A stretch of DNA of 64,000 nt from Streptomyces viridochromogenes DSM 40736 (GCF_000158955.1 NZ_GG657757.1:5972692-6036691), one strand, 5' to 3'. Shown: positions 33,802 to 43,515, counted from the first letter of the stretch. Numbers and translations are program-made. The notes: a model not told the origin generated them from the letters alone.

Positions 33802-35193
33802 ATGAGCCGTTCCGCACACCCCGCCGGGCCCCGTCACGCCGATGTCCTCCCCGAGGGCCACTACTCGGCGCCGCCCGCCGACCTCAACGCCCTCGACCCG
33901 AAGGTCTGGGCGCAGACCGTGACGCGTGACGCGGACGGTGTCGTCACCGTCGGCGGGATTCCCGTCACGCGGCTCGCCGAGGAGTTCGGCACCCCCGCCT
34001 ACGTCCTCGACGAGGCCGACTTCCGGGCCCGGGCCCGGGCCTGGCGCACCGCCTTCGGCCAGGACGCCGACGTGTTCTACGCCGGCAAGGCGTTCCTGTC
34101 CCGTGCCGTCGTGCGCTGGCTGCACGAGGAGGGGCTGAACGTCGACGTCTGCTCCGGCGGTGAGCTGGCCACCGCCCTCTCCGCCGGCATGCCCGCGGAG
34201 CGCATCGCCTTCCACGGCAACAACAAGTCCGTCGACGAGATCACCCGGGCCGTCGAGGCCGGCGTCGGGCACATCGTGCTCGACTCCTTCCAGGAGATCG
34301 TCCGCGTCGCCCACATCGCGCAGGGTCTGGGCAAGCGGCAGAAGGTCCTGATCCGGATCACCGTCGGCGTCGAGGCACACACGCACGAGTTCATCGCCAC
34401 GGCCCACGAGGACCAGAAGTTCGGCATCCCGCTGGCCGGCGGGCAGGCCGCCGAGGCCGTACGGCGTGCCCTGCAGCTCGACGGGCTGGAGCTCGTCGGC
34501 ATCCACAGCCACATCGGCTCGCAGATCTTCGACATGTCCGGCTTCGAGGTCGCCGCCCACCGGGTCGTCTCGCTGCTCAAGGACGTCCGTGACGAGCACG
34601 GCGTCGAACTGCCCGAGATCGACCTCGGTGGCGGGCTCGGCATCGCGTACACCAGCGACGACGACCCCCGTGAGCCGCACGAGATCGCCAAGTCGCTCAC
34701 CGAGATCGTGACGAGGGAGTGCGAGGCCGCCAAGCTGCGCACGCCGCGCATCTCCGTCGAGCCGGGGCGTGCCATCGTCGGCCCGACCGCCTTCACGCTC
34801 TACGAGGTCGGCACCATCAAGCCGCTCGACGGGCTGCGGACGTACGTCTCCGTCGACGGCGGCATGTCGGACAACATCCGCACCGCGCTGTACGACGCCG
34901 AGTACAGCGTCGCGCTGGTCTCCCGCACCTCCGACGCCGCGCCGATGCTCGCCCGTGTCGTCGGCAAGCACTGCGAGAGCGGGGACATCGTGGTGAAGGA
35001 CGCGTTCCTGCCGGCCGATGTGGCGCCGGGTGACCTCGTCGCCGTGCCGGCCACGGGCGCCTACTGCCGGTCCATGGCCAGCAACTACAACCACGTGCTG
35101 CGGCCGCCGGTCGTCGCCGTGCAGGGCGGCGAGGCCCGGGCGATCGTCCGCCGGGAGACCGAGGAGGACCTGCTGCGTCTCGACGTCGGCTGA
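33802..35193 (+). CDS. lysA: Diaminopimelate decarboxylase
   Basis: A 463-residue PLP enzyme that decarboxylates meso-diaminopimelate to L-lysine, the last step of lysine synthesis. The PLP lysine is in DVFYAGKAFLSRAVVRWL (about 93), the glycine-rich phosphate loop is IDLGGGLGIAYTSDD (about 275), and SGDIVVKDAF and ATGAYCRSMASNYNHVLRPP complete the C-terminal barrel. The start is ATG 33802. It is upstream of hom, joining lysine and threonine branches of the aspartate family. Confidence 0.96.
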   Translation: MSRSAHPAGPRHADVLPEGHYSAPPADLNALDPKVWAQTVTRDADGVVTVGGIPVTRLAEEFGTPAYVLDEADFRARARAWRTAFGQDADVFYAGKAFLSRAVVRWLHEEGLNVDVCSGGELATALSAGMPAERIAFHGNNKSVDEITRAVEAGVGHIVLDSFQEIVRVAHIAQGLGKRQKVLIRITVGVEAHTHEFIATAHEDQKFGIPLAGGQAAEAVRRALQLDGLELVGIHSHIGSQIFDMSGFEVAAHRVVSLLKDVRDEHGVELPEIDLGGGLGIAYTSDDDPREPHEIAKSLTEIVTRECEAAKLRTPRISVEPGRAIVGPTAFTLYEVGTIKPLDGLRTYVSVDGGMSDNIRTALYDAEYSVALVSRTSDAAPMLARVVGKHCESGDIVVKDAFLPADVAPGDLVAVPATGAYCRSMASNYNHVLRPPVVAVQGGEARAIVRRETEEDLLRLDVG

Positions 35194-35341
35194 GCCGAAC
35201 CGGCGGCGGGGGTGGAAGATCTCCTGTCCGCCACCCCGGTACAAATGAAATCGATGTCTCACGATCCGGACGAAGGGCAGAAACTCCCGTCCGGTGAGTG
35301 AGACTGGTGCAACCGTAGACGGTATGAGGAAACGAGGTCGG

Positions 35342-36634
35342 ATGATGCGTACGCGTCCGCTGAAGGTGGCGCTGCTGGGCTGTGGAGTGGTCGGCTCAGA
35401 GGTGGCGCGCATCATGACGACGCACGCCGACGACCTCACGGCCCGCATCGGTGCCCCGGTGGAGCTCGCGGGCGTGGCCGTACGGCGGCCCGACAGGGTG
35501 CGCGAGGGCATCGCCCCCGAGCTCGTCACCACCGACGCCACCGCCCTCGTCAAACGGGGCGACATCGACGTCGTCGTCGAGGTGATCGGCGGGATCGAGC
35601 CGGCGCGGACGCTCATCACCACCGCCTTCGAGCACGGGGCGTCCGTCGTCTCCGCCAACAAGGCGCTGCTCGCCCAGGACGGGGCGGCCCTGCACGCCGC
35701 CGCCGACGAGCACGACAAGGACCTCTACTACGAGGCCGCCGTCGCCGGTGCCATCCCGCTGATCCGTCCGCTGCGCGAGTCCCTCGCCGGCGACAAGATC
35801 AACCGGGTGATGGGCATCGTCAACGGCACCACCAACTTCATCCTCGACAAGATGGACTCGACCGGCGCCGGCTACCAGGAGGCGCTCGACGAGGCCACGG
35901 CGCTCGGGTACGCGGAGGCCGACCCGACCGCCGACGTCGAGGGCTTCGACGCCGCCGCCAAGGCCGCCATCCTCGCCGGTATCGCCTTCCACACGCGCGT
36001 GCGCCTCGACGACGTCTACCGCGAGGGCATGACCGAGGTCACCGCGTCCGACTTCGCCTCCGCCAAGGAGATGGGCTGCACCATCAAACTGCTCGCGATC
36101 TGCGAGCGGGCCGCGGATGGTGGGTCCGTCACCGCGCGCGTGCACCCCGCCATGATCCCGCTGAGCCACCCGCTGGCCTCCGTGCGCGGCGCCTACAACG
36201 CCGTGTTCGTCGAGTCCGACGCCGCGGGGCAGCTCATGTTCTACGGGCCCGGAGCGGGTGGTTCCCCGACGGCGTCCGCCGTGCTCGGCGACCTCGTCGC
36301 CGTCTGCCGCAACCGGATCGGCGGCGCGACCGGACCGGGAGAGTCCGCGTACGCCGCCCTGCCGGTGTCCCCGATGGGCGACGTCGTCACGCGCTACCAC
36401 ATCAGCCTCGACGTGGCCGACAAACCGGGTGTTCTCGCCCAGGTCGCGACCGTCTTCGCCGAGCACGGAGTCTCGATCGATACGGTTCGCCAGTCGGGGA
36501 AGGACGGCGAGGCCTCCCTCGTCGTCGTCACGCACCGTGCGTCCGACGCCGCCCTCACCGGGACCGTCGAGGCGTTGCGCAAGCTCGACACCGTGCGTGG
36601 TGTCGCCAGCATCATGCGGGTTGAAGGAGAGTAA
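35342..36634 (+). CDS. hom: Homoserine dehydrogenase
   Basis: A 430-residue enzyme that reduces aspartate semialdehyde to homoserine with NAD(P)H. The Rossmann loop is VALLGCGVVGSEVARIM (about 9-25), the catalytic core has AVAGAIPLIRPLRESLAGDK and GIVNGTTNFILDKM, and a C-terminal ACT domain (about 350-430, YHISLDVADKPGVLAQVATV) gives threonine feedback. The ATG at 35342 is preferred for its GAGG spacing; ATG 35345 is also possible. It is followed 6 bp later by thrC. Confidence 0.96.
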   Translation: MMRTRPLKVALLGCGVVGSEVARIMTTHADDLTARIGAPVELAGVAVRRPDRVREGIAPELVTTDATALVKRGDIDVVVEVIGGIEPARTLITTAFEHGASVVSANKALLAQDGAALHAAADEHDKDLYYEAAVAGAIPLIRPLRESLAGDKINRVMGIVNGTTNFILDKMDSTGAGYQEALDEATALGYAEADPTADVEGFDAAAKAAILAGIAFHTRVRLDDVYREGMTEVTASDFASAKEMGCTIKLLAICERAADGGSVTARVHPAMIPLSHPLASVRGAYNAVFVESDAAGQLMFYGPGAGGSPTASAVLGDLVAVCRNRIGGATGPGESAYAALPVSPMGDVVTRYHISLDVADKPGVLAQVATVFAEHGVSIDTVRQSGKDGEASLVVVTHRASDAALTGTVEALRKLDTVRGVASIMRVEGE

Positions 36635-36640
36635 CCAGCA

Positions 36641-37699
36641 ATGACCCACCAGTGGCGCGGAATCATCGAGGAGTACCGGGACCGGCTGCCGGTATCCGAC
36701 ACCACGCCGGTCGTGACGCTCCGCGAGGGCGGCACGCCCCTCGTGCCCGCGCAGGTGCTCTCCGAGCGCACGGGCTGCGAGGTCCACCTCAAGGTGGAGG
36801 GCGCGAACCCGACCGGTTCCTTCAAGGACCGCGGCATGACCATGGCCATCACCAGGGCCAAGGAGGAGGGCGCGAAGGCCGTCATCTGCGCCTCCACCGG
36901 CAACACGTCGGCGAGCGCCGCCGCGTACGCCGTGCGGGCCGGGATGGTCTGCGCCGTGCTGGTCCCGACGGGCAAGATCGCGCTCGGCAAGATGGGCCAG
37001 GCCCTCGTGCACGGCGCGAAGATCCTCCAGGTCGACGGCAACTTCGACGACTGCCTCACCCTCGCGCGCGGCCTGAGCGACAACTATCCCGTGGCGCTGG
37101 TCAATTCGGTCAACCCGGTACGTATCGAGGGTCAGAAGACGGCCTCCTTCGAGATCGTGGACATGCTCGGCGACGCGCCCGACATCCACGTGCTGCCGGT
37201 CGGCAACGCGGGCAACATCACGGCCTATTGGAAGGGCTACACGGAGTACGTCGCCGACGGCGTCGCCTCCCGTACCCCCCGGATGTGGGGCTTCCAGGCC
37301 TCCGGCAGCGCGCCGATCGTGCGGGGCGAGATCGTCAAGGACCCGTCGACCATCGCCACCGCCATCCGCATCGGCAACCCGGCCTCGTGGCAGCACGCCC
37401 TCGCGGCGCGGGACGAATCGGGCGGTTTCATCGACGAGGTGACGGACCGTGAGATTCTGCGCGCCTACCGGCTGTTGGCCTCGCAGGAGGGCGTCTTCGT
37501 CGAGCCCGCGTCCGCCGCGTCGGTCGCCGGCCTGCTGAAGGCCGCCGAGCAGGGCAAGGTCGACCCGGGGCAGCGGATCGTGTGCACCGTCACGGGCAAC
37601 GGTCTGAAGGACCCCGACTGGGCCGTCGCCGGAGCCCCGCAGCCGGTCACCGTTCCCGTCGACGCGGCGACCGCGGCGGAGCGCCTGGGTCTCGTCTGA
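36641..37699 (+). CDS. thrC: Threonine synthase
   Basis: A 352-residue PLP enzyme that converts O-phosphohomoserine to threonine. The PLP lysine lies in GANPTGSFKDRGMTMAITRA (about 58), with the phosphate-binding loop VLPVGNAGNITAYWKGYTEY (about 185-204). It is the short class found in actinobacteria. It starts at ATG 36641 behind GGAGAG, 6 bp from the hom stop, and the two are co-transcribed. thrB follows after 364 bp. Confidence 0.96.
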   Translation: MTHQWRGIIEEYRDRLPVSDTTPVVTLREGGTPLVPAQVLSERTGCEVHLKVEGANPTGSFKDRGMTMAITRAKEEGAKAVICASTGNTSASAAAYAVRAGMVCAVLVPTGKIALGKMGQALVHGAKILQVDGNFDDCLTLARGLSDNYPVALVNSVNPVRIEGQKTASFEIVDMLGDAPDIHVLPVGNAGNITAYWKGYTEYVADGVASRTPRMWGFQASGSAPIVRGEIVKDPSTIATAIRIGNPASWQHALAARDESGGFIDEVTDREILRAYRLLASQEGVFVEPASAASVAGLLKAAEQGKVDPGQRIVCTVTGNGLKDPDWAVAGAPQPVTVPVDAATAAERLGLV

Positions 37700-38063
37700 G
37701 GGGCGCCCTCGGACCGGTCTGACGTGCGCCGACGCACCGAGCGCCGGTGCAGCGTCCGGCACGGTCCGGCGCAAGACGGCGCTTGTCCGAGGGACTTCCC
37801 TACGGGGGGTGCACAGGGGGCTTACGACACGCATCGTGCGCCTCCTGTGCGCCCTATGTCGCCACAGAACCTTCCTTCGATAGGCTGTACTGAACCCGCC
37901 CGCCGCATATGCCTCAGCACAGGGCTCGGCGCCGCGCCGTCTCCACGGCCGGTACAGCGGCCGGCCACCCCGGCCGGCAGCGGCCCCCAGGGTTCTCGTA
38001 CGCCATCGAATGTCCGTCCCACGTCATTCGACAATCACGCAGCTCAAGGAGAGTCATCGAGAG
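37700..38063 (+). other. Intergenic region thrC-thrB
   Basis: No gene is seen in this 364-bp stretch. The gap and an AT-richer patch with a TAGGCT hexamer near 37882 suggest that thrB has its own promoter in addition to read-through from hom-thrC. No attenuator-like structure is obvious. Confidence 0.4.
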
Positions 38064-38993
38064 ATGGCCGGTCCAGCGTTCCGCGCCGCCGCCGTCCGGG
38101 TGCGCGTCCCCGCCACCAGCGCCAACCTCGGCCCGGGCTTCGACGCCCTCGGCCTCGCGCTGGGCTTGTACGACGACGTGGTCGTCCGGGTGGCCGACTC
38201 CGGGCTGCACATCGACATCGCGGGAGAGGGCAGCGAGACCCTCCCGCGCGACGAGCAGCACCTCCTCGTCCGTTCCCTGCGCACCGCCTTCGACCTGCTG
38301 GGCGGACAGCCCCGCGGGCTGGAGATCGTCTGCGCCAACCGCATTCCGCACGGCCGGGGCCTCGGCTCCTCCTCGGCCGCCATCTGCGCCGGAATCGTCG
38401 CCGCCCGCGCCGTGACCATAGGCGCCGAGGCCAAGCTCGACGACACCGCGCTGCTCGAGCTGGCCACGGAGATCGAGGGCCACCCGGACAACGTCGCGGC
38501 GTGTCTGCTGGGTGGCTTCACCCTGTCCTGGATGGAGGGCGGCGCGGCCCGCGCGATCAGGATGGACCCCGCCGATTCCATCGTTCCGGTGGTTTTCGTC
38601 CCCGGGAAGCCGGTACTCACCGAGACGGCGCGCGGCCTGCTCCCGCGCACCGTCCCGCACGTCGACGCTGCCGCCAACGCCGGCCGGGCCGCCCTGCTCG
38701 TCGAGGCCCTGACCCGTCGCCCCGAGCTGCTGCTGCCCGCCACCGAGGACCGCCTGCACCAGGAGTACCGCGCCCCGGCCATGCCCGAGAGCACGGCGCT
38801 CGTGGAACGGCTGCGGTCCGAGGGCGTCCCGGCGGTCATCTCCGGTGCCGGGCCGACGGTCATGGCGCTGGCCGACGCGGGCACCGCCGACAAGGTCGAG
38901 GCCCTGGCGGGCACGGGCTGGGCGGCGAACCGGCTGCACCTCGACCAGCAGGGCGCGAGCGTGCTCCCGCTCGCGACCCCCAGTGACTTCTAA
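38064..38993 (+). CDS. thrB: Homoserine kinase
   Basis: A 309-residue GHMP kinase that phosphorylates homoserine with ATP, feeding thrC. GHMP motif 1 is VRVPATSANLGPGFDALGLA (about 12-31), the ATP-binding motif 2 is RIPHGRGLGSSSAAICAGIV (about 93-112), and motif 3 is VPAVISGAGPTVMALAD (about 255-271). ATG 38064 follows AAGGAGAGTCATCGAGAG. It completes hom-thrC-thrB in the order usual for Streptomyces. Confidence 0.96.
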   Translation: MAGPAFRAAAVRVRVPATSANLGPGFDALGLALGLYDDVVVRVADSGLHIDIAGEGSETLPRDEQHLLVRSLRTAFDLLGGQPRGLEIVCANRIPHGRGLGSSSAAICAGIVAARAVTIGAEAKLDDTALLELATEIEGHPDNVAACLLGGFTLSWMEGGAARAIRMDPADSIVPVVFVPGKPVLTETARGLLPRTVPHVDAAANAGRAALLVEALTRRPELLLPATEDRLHQEYRAPAMPESTALVERLRSEGVPAVISGAGPTVMALADAGTADKVEALAGTGWAANRLHLDQQGASVLPLATPSDF

Positions 38994-39395
38994 AAGCACA
39001 CGGTTGCCGGATTTGGAGAGGGGGAATGTTTGTTGGATCCGGTAGTGTTAACCTCAAGTCTGCACCCGACCCCACCATGGCGAGGTGCCTCGTGTCCCCG
39101 TCCGGGACAGACATTCTTCCGGGAGCTCCCCAAGCCGCACTGTGTTCCGTACGTCGGACCGTACGCCGTACACGGACACTGAGCGGGGCGCAGGGCACGC
39201 TCCGGAACCGGTGCGACCACGCCGCATGACACTGAAACCGGGTGCCACGGCATAAGGAAGCGCCATCACCAGATTCCTCCGCCGCTTAGGCGGACCACCG
39301 CCCCGGCACGGTTCACACCACACAGACCGAAGCCGGACAGCACAACCGGTCGCCGAGCCAGACAGGCCGACGTCCGCTCCAGGGAAGGACCCTTC
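38994..39395 (+). promoter_or_regulatory. Long rho leader and promoter region
   Basis: A 402-bp gene-free region before rho. GGAAT (39023-39027) is followed after 19 bp by GTT (39047-39049), close to the GGAAT-N18-GTT promoter of the redox sigma factor SigR. Several hundred bases of leader would remain, as expected for a rho gene that controls itself by premature termination. The promoter assignment is inference. Confidence 0.45.
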
Positions 39396-41432
39396 GTGAG
39401 CGACACCACCGATCTGATGGGCGCACGTGTCGAGGACACCGCTGCCGCGCCCGCCACGGACGCCTCCGCGCCTGCCAGCGGTGCCGGCTCCCGGCGGCGC
39501 CGCGGTACCGGCCTCGAGGGCATGGTGCTGGCCGAGCTGCAGCAGGTCGCATCCGGCCTCGGCATCAAGGGCACCGCGCGCATGCGCAAGAGCCAGCTGA
39601 TCGAGGTCATCAAGGAGGCGCAGGCGTCCGGCGGCGCCGCCCCGGCCGCGAAGGCCGACGCCCCCGCAGAGGCCAAGCCGAAGCGCCGCGCCACCTCCCG
39701 GGCCCGTACGGGCGACAACGCGGAGAAGGCCGACAAGAAGGCGGACGCGAAGCAGGCCTCCGAGGCCCCCGCCGAGCAGGCCGACAAGGCCGCGGCCCAG
39801 CAGCAGATCGAGATCCCCGGCCAGCCCGCTGGGGGCCCCTCCCGCGCGAGCGAAGACGATGCGCCTTCCGAGCGCCGCCGTCGCCGGGCCACCGCCGACG
39901 CCGGAGCCCCGGCCTCCGCTCCCGAGACGGTCGCCGCCGAGGCGAAGAACGAGTCCAAGGGCGAGGGGTCTGCCCAGCAGCAGTCGCAGCAGCAGTCCCA
40001 GAACAACGACGCCAAGTCCGACTCCGGCGACGGTGGCGAGGGCCGCCGCCGCGACCGCCGTGACCGTGACCGCGGCCGGGACCGCGACCGCCGGGGCAAC
40101 AAGGGCGACGACCAGCAGGGCGGCCAGCGCGGCCAGCAGCAGAACCAGCAGGGCGGCGGCCGCCAGGACCGCGGCGGCCAGCAGGACGACGACGACTTCG
40201 AGGGCGGCCGTCGTGGCCGTCGCGGGCGTTACCGCGACCGCCGTGGCCGTCGTGGCCGCGACGACGTGCAGGAGCCGCAGATCGCCGAGGACGACGTCCT
40301 GATCCCCGTCGCGGGCATCCTGGACATCCTCGACAACTACGCCTTCATCCGCACGTCCGGCTACCTGCCCGGCCCGAACGACGTGTACGTCTCCCTCGCC
40401 CAGGTCCGCAAGAACGGCCTGCGCAAGGGCGACCACATCACCGGTGCGGTCCGTCAGCCCAAGGAAGGCGAGCGGCGCGAGAAGTTCAACGCGCTGGTCC
40501 GCCTGGACTCCGTCAACGGCATGGCGCCCGAACACGGCCGCGGCCGCCCGGAGTTCAACAAGCTCACCCCGCTCTACCCGCAGGACCGGCTCCGCCTGGA
40601 GACCGACCCGGGCGTGCTCACCACCCGCATCATCGACCTGGTCTCGCCGATCGGTAAGGGCCAGCGCGGTCTGATCGTGGCCCCGCCGAAGACCGGCAAG
40701 ACCATGATCATGCAGGCGATCGCCAACGCGATCACGCACAACAACCCCGAGTGCCACCTGATGGTCGTCCTCGTCGACGAGCGTCCGGAAGAGGTCACCG
40801 ACATGCAGCGGTCGGTGAAGGGCGAGGTCATCTCCTCGACCTTCGACCGTCCGGCCGAGGACCACACCACGGTCGCGGAGCTCGCCATCGAGCGTGCGAA
40901 GCGCCTGGTGGAGCTGGGTCACGACGTCGTCGTGCTGCTCGACTCGATCACGCGTCTGGGCCGTGCGTACAACCTCGCCGCGCCCGCCTCCGGCCGCATC
41001 CTGTCCGGTGGTGTCGACTCGACGGCGCTGTACCCGCCGAAGCGCTTCTTCGGTGCGGCGCGCAACATCGAGGACGGCGGCTCGCTGACCATCCTCGCCA
41101 CCGCCCTGGTGGACACCGGGTCCCGCATGGACGAGGTGATCTTCGAGGAGTTCAAGGGCACCGGCAACATGGAGCTCAAGCTCGACCGGAAGCTCGCCGA
41201 CAAGCGCATCTTCCCGGCGGTGGACGTCGACGCGTCCGGCACCCGTAAGGAAGAGATCCTGCTCGGCAACGAGGAGCTCTCCGTCGTCTGGAAGCTGCGC
41301 CGGGTGCTGCACGCGCTCGACCAGCAGCAGGCGATCGAGCTGCTCCTCGACAAGATGAAGCAGACCAAGTCGAATGTCGAGTTCCTGATGCAGATCCAGA
41401 AGACCACCCCGACGCCGGGCAACGGCGACTGA
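39396..41432 (+). CDS. rho: Transcription termination factor Rho
   Basis: A 678-residue Rho, much longer than the 419 of E. coli. The Rho_N HTH is at about 43-75 (LEGMVLAELQQVASGLGIKG), and then a 200-residue insertion rich in A, K, R, D, Q, N and G (for example DRGRDRDRRGNKGDDQQGGQ) precedes the cold-shock RNA-binding domain (GILDILDNYAFIRTSGYLPG, about 305). The ATPase has Walker A VAPPKTGKTMIMQAIA (about 430) and the R-loop LDSITRLGRAYNLA. Such insertions in actinobacterial Rho raise RNA affinity. GTG 39396 is the start. An intrinsic terminator follows. Confidence 0.96.
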   Translation: MSDTTDLMGARVEDTAAAPATDASAPASGAGSRRRRGTGLEGMVLAELQQVASGLGIKGTARMRKSQLIEVIKEAQASGGAAPAAKADAPAEAKPKRRATSRARTGDNAEKADKKADAKQASEAPAEQADKAAAQQQIEIPGQPAGGPSRASEDDAPSERRRRRATADAGAPASAPETVAAEAKNESKGEGSAQQQSQQQSQNNDAKSDSGDGGEGRRRDRRDRDRGRDRDRRGNKGDDQQGGQRGQQQNQQGGGRQDRGGQQDDDDFEGGRRGRRGRYRDRRGRRGRDDVQEPQIAEDDVLIPVAGILDILDNYAFIRTSGYLPGPNDVYVSLAQVRKNGLRKGDHITGAVRQPKEGERREKFNALVRLDSVNGMAPEHGRGRPEFNKLTPLYPQDRLRLETDPGVLTTRIIDLVSPIGKGQRGLIVAPPKTGKTMIMQAIANAITHNNPECHLMVVLVDERPEEVTDMQRSVKGEVISSTFDRPAEDHTTVAELAIERAKRLVELGHDVVVLLDSITRLGRAYNLAAPASGRILSGGVDSTALYPPKRFFGAARNIEDGGSLTILATALVDTGSRMDEVIFEEFKGTGNMELKLDRKLADKRIFPAVDVDASGTRKEEILLGNEELSVVWKLRRVLHALDQQQAIELLLDKMKQTKSNVEFLMQIQKTTPTPGNGD

Positions 41433-41442
41433 GGTAGGAATC

Positions 41443-41486
41443 GCACAAGAGGGCCGCCCCCGTTCGCGGGAGCGGCCCTCTTGTGC
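41443..41486. terminator. Intrinsic terminator after rho
   Basis: GCACAAGAGGGCCGC (41443-41457) pairs perfectly with GCGGCCCTCTTGTGC (41472-41486), a 15-bp stem around a C/G-rich loop. It directly follows the rho stop. Confidence 0.9.
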
Positions 41487-41783
41487 TCCAAGGACACCGG
41501 CAACCGGACCGGCGAGATGTTCGCCACAAGGAAGTCCATCGGTACCGATTTCAAGCAGTACGACGTCTTCGGCTGAAATCGCAGGTGAGCGGGGTACGCC
41601 CCCTTCGTCCGAACACACACCGTGTCCGCCGCCGCACGCGATGGGCACAGTCCGTTGTGCAACCCTTTCCCGAGTTTCCCCGTCTGACCAGGCGGAGCGA
41701 CGATGGTGCCAGGGGAAGTCCCCGATCGAGAACGCTGGCACCGACCGCAGGGGGTAACAGACCGTAGACGAGCTGAGGAGCAC
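41487..41783 (+). other. Intergenic region between the rho terminator and the LCP gene
   Basis: This 297-bp stretch must hold the LCP-gene promoter. No conserved hexamers stand out. A 19-codon frame (MFATRKSIGTDFKQYDVFG) at about 41518-41577 is noted but has no ribosome-binding site, so it is not called a gene. Confidence 0.4.
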
Positions 41784-42920
41784 ATGTCTGCCGAGAGCAC
41801 GCCGGGTCCGGGTATACCGGACGGGACCGGCACCAACGGATCGCGCCACGGCGCCAAGGGCCGACGCCGCAAGCCCCGCAAGCGTCACAAGGGCATGATG
41901 GTCATGGCCTGGACCGCGGCCGGCATCGTCGTCCTCGGCGGCGCCGGAGCGGGGTACGTGTACTTCAAGCTCAACGGCAACCTGAAGAGCGTCGACATCG
42001 ACCAGGCCCTCGGCACCGACCGGCCCAAGAAGGCCGACAACGGCTCCGAGAACATCCTCGTCCTCGGCTCCGACACCCGCGCCGGCGGCAACAAGAAGAT
42101 CGGCGGCGGCACCGACGACGGCAGCGCCCGCTCCGACACGGCGATGATCGTGCACATCTACAAGGGCCACAAGAAGGCCAGCGTGGTCTCCATCCCGCGC
42201 GACACCCTCATCGACCGGCCCTCCTGCACCGACACCAAGGGCAAGGAGTACCCCGCCGCGAACGGCGTGATGTTCAACTCCGCCTACTCCACGGGCGGGG
42301 CCGCCTGCGCCGTGAAGACCGTCGAGTCGATCACCGACCTGCGGATGGACCACTACCTGGAGGTCGACTTCGCCGGCTTCCAGAAGCTCATCGACGACCT
42401 CGGCGGCGTCGAGGTCACCACGACCAAGAGCATCGACGACCCCGACAGCCACCTGAAGCTGCGGGCCGGCACCCACAGACTCGACGGTGAGCAGGCCCTC
42501 GGCCTGGTCCGCACCCGCCACGGCGTCGGCGACGGCTCCGACCTCGGCCGCATCCAGCTCCAGCAGGCCTTCATCAAGGCCCTGCTGAACCAGGTCAAGG
42601 ACGTCGGCGTCTTCAGCAACCCCAAGAAGCTGCTCGACCTCGCGGAGACCGCGACCAAGACGGTGACGGCCGACTCCGACCTCGGCTCGGTCAACAAGCT
42701 CGCGTCCTTCGCGGACGGGCTCAAGGGCATCAGCCCGTCCCACATGCACATGGTCACGATGCCGGTCGCCTACGACCCGGACGACCCCAACCGCGTCCTC
42801 CTCCAGAAGAAGAAGGCCCAGGAGATCTGGAACGCCCTGGAGCAGGACAAGCCGATCCCGAAGTCGGCGACGTCCGGCTCGGCCTCGGGCGAAGCCAAGG
42901 GTGTCGTGAGCGCGCCCTGA
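41784..42920 (+). CDS. LytR-CpsA-Psr (LCP) family cell-wall glycopolymer ligase
   Basis: A 378-residue type II membrane protein. A basic cytoplasmic N-terminus (GAKGRRRKPRKRHKG) precedes one membrane helix (about 38-60, MMVMAWTAAGIVVLGGAGAG). The extracellular LCP domain (about 85-290) shows ENILVLGSDTRAGG, SDTAMIVHIYKGHKKASVVS, IPRDTLIDRP and ALGLVRTRHGVGDGSDLGRI, with the Arg/Asp residues that bind polyprenyl pyrophosphate. It attaches teichoic-type polymers to peptidoglycan. ATG 41784 follows GAGGAG. Confidence 0.92.
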   Translation: MSAESTPGPGIPDGTGTNGSRHGAKGRRRKPRKRHKGMMVMAWTAAGIVVLGGAGAGYVYFKLNGNLKSVDIDQALGTDRPKKADNGSENILVLGSDTRAGGNKKIGGGTDDGSARSDTAMIVHIYKGHKKASVVSIPRDTLIDRPSCTDTKGKEYPAANGVMFNSAYSTGGAACAVKTVESITDLRMDHYLEVDFAGFQKLIDDLGGVEVTTTKSIDDPDSHLKLRAGTHRLDGEQALGLVRTRHGVGDGSDLGRIQLQQAFIKALLNQVKDVGVFSNPKKLLDLAETATKTVTADSDLGSVNKLASFADGLKGISPSHMHMVTMPVAYDPDDPNRVLLQKKKAQEIWNALEQDKPIPKSATSGSASGEAKGVVSAP

Positions 42921-43187
42921 GGGCAGCGCTCCGAGGGGCGCGGGGCTCAGCCGATATGCGGCTCCGCCGCGTGGGCGCGACCAGCCACGAACGATCCGCG
43001 CCCGCCCACGGCGATCCAGTGGCGTCCGCGCCTGCGACCCGCTCCACCGGCACGCGGGGAACAAACAACGGCAACCCCCGGTTTTGGGAGTAGGCCCCAG
43101 TCCTGGCAGACTGGTACGTCGGCTCCGGTTCACGCTCCCGCATCCCGCGTCAGCGACCCGGCGCCCTCCCGAAACCTAGGAGACACC
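42921..43187 (+). other. Intergenic region LCP gene-rpmE
   Basis: A 267-bp region with a short GCGGC-TCC-GCCGC hairpin at about 42959-42971 that may end LCP transcription, and the rpmE promoter. No gene is supported. Confidence 0.4.
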
Positions 43188-43409
43188 TTGAAGCGCGACA
43201 TCCACCCCGAGTACGTCGAGACGCAGGTCAGCTGCACCTGCGGCGCGTCGTTCACCACGCGCAGCACCATCGAGTCCGGCACCATCCGCGCCGATGTCTG
43301 CTCCGAGTGCCACCCGTTCTACACGGGCAAGCAGAAGATCCTCGACACCGGTGGCCGTGTGGCCCGCTTCGAGGCCCGCTTCGGCAAGGCCGCCGGCTCC
43401 AAGAAGTAG
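43188..43409 (+). CDS. rpmE: 50S ribosomal protein L31 (zinc-binding form)
   Basis: A 73-residue ribosomal protein starting at TTG 43188 behind CTAGGAGACACC. It is the C+ form: CTCG and CSECH supply the zinc-binding cysteines (MKRDIHPEYVETQVSCTCGA, then DVCSECHPFYTGKQKI). In Streptomyces the zinc-free paralogue, made under Zur control, replaces this one in zinc limitation; that paralogue is not here. A strong terminator follows, separating it from prfA. Confidence 0.96.
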   Translation: MKRDIHPEYVETQVSCTCGASFTTRSTIESGTIRADVCSECHPFYTGKQKILDTGGRVARFEARFGKAAGSKK

Positions 43410-43421
43410 CGAGCCTCAATT

Positions 43422-43473
43422 CGCCGGTCCACGGCCGCGCCCCCACCGAGGGCGCGCCGGGACCGGCGTTTTT
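43422..43473 (+). terminator. Intrinsic terminator after rpmE
   Basis: CGCCGGTCC (43422-43430) pairs with GGACCGGCG (43460-43468), an inner GGCCGCGCCC / GGGCGCGCC stem extends it, and TTTTT follows. This is a textbook rho-independent terminator. Confidence 0.9.
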
Positions 43474-43515
43474 GGTCGCCCGCCCTTCACCCCCGTCCGT
43501 ACACAGGAGCCCAAG

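Noticed and set aside
35396..37834. 812-residue minus-strand frame
   Set aside because: Antisense to hom and thrC.
41518..41577. 19-codon frame MFATRKSIGTDFKQYDVFG after the rho terminator
   Set aside because: No ribosome-binding site and too short to support without conservation data.
39054..43133. 1359-residue open frame on the minus strand
   Set aside because: Antisense to rho, the LCP gene and beyond. Its composition is the usual mirror of GC-rich codons, and the plus-strand genes have clear families.
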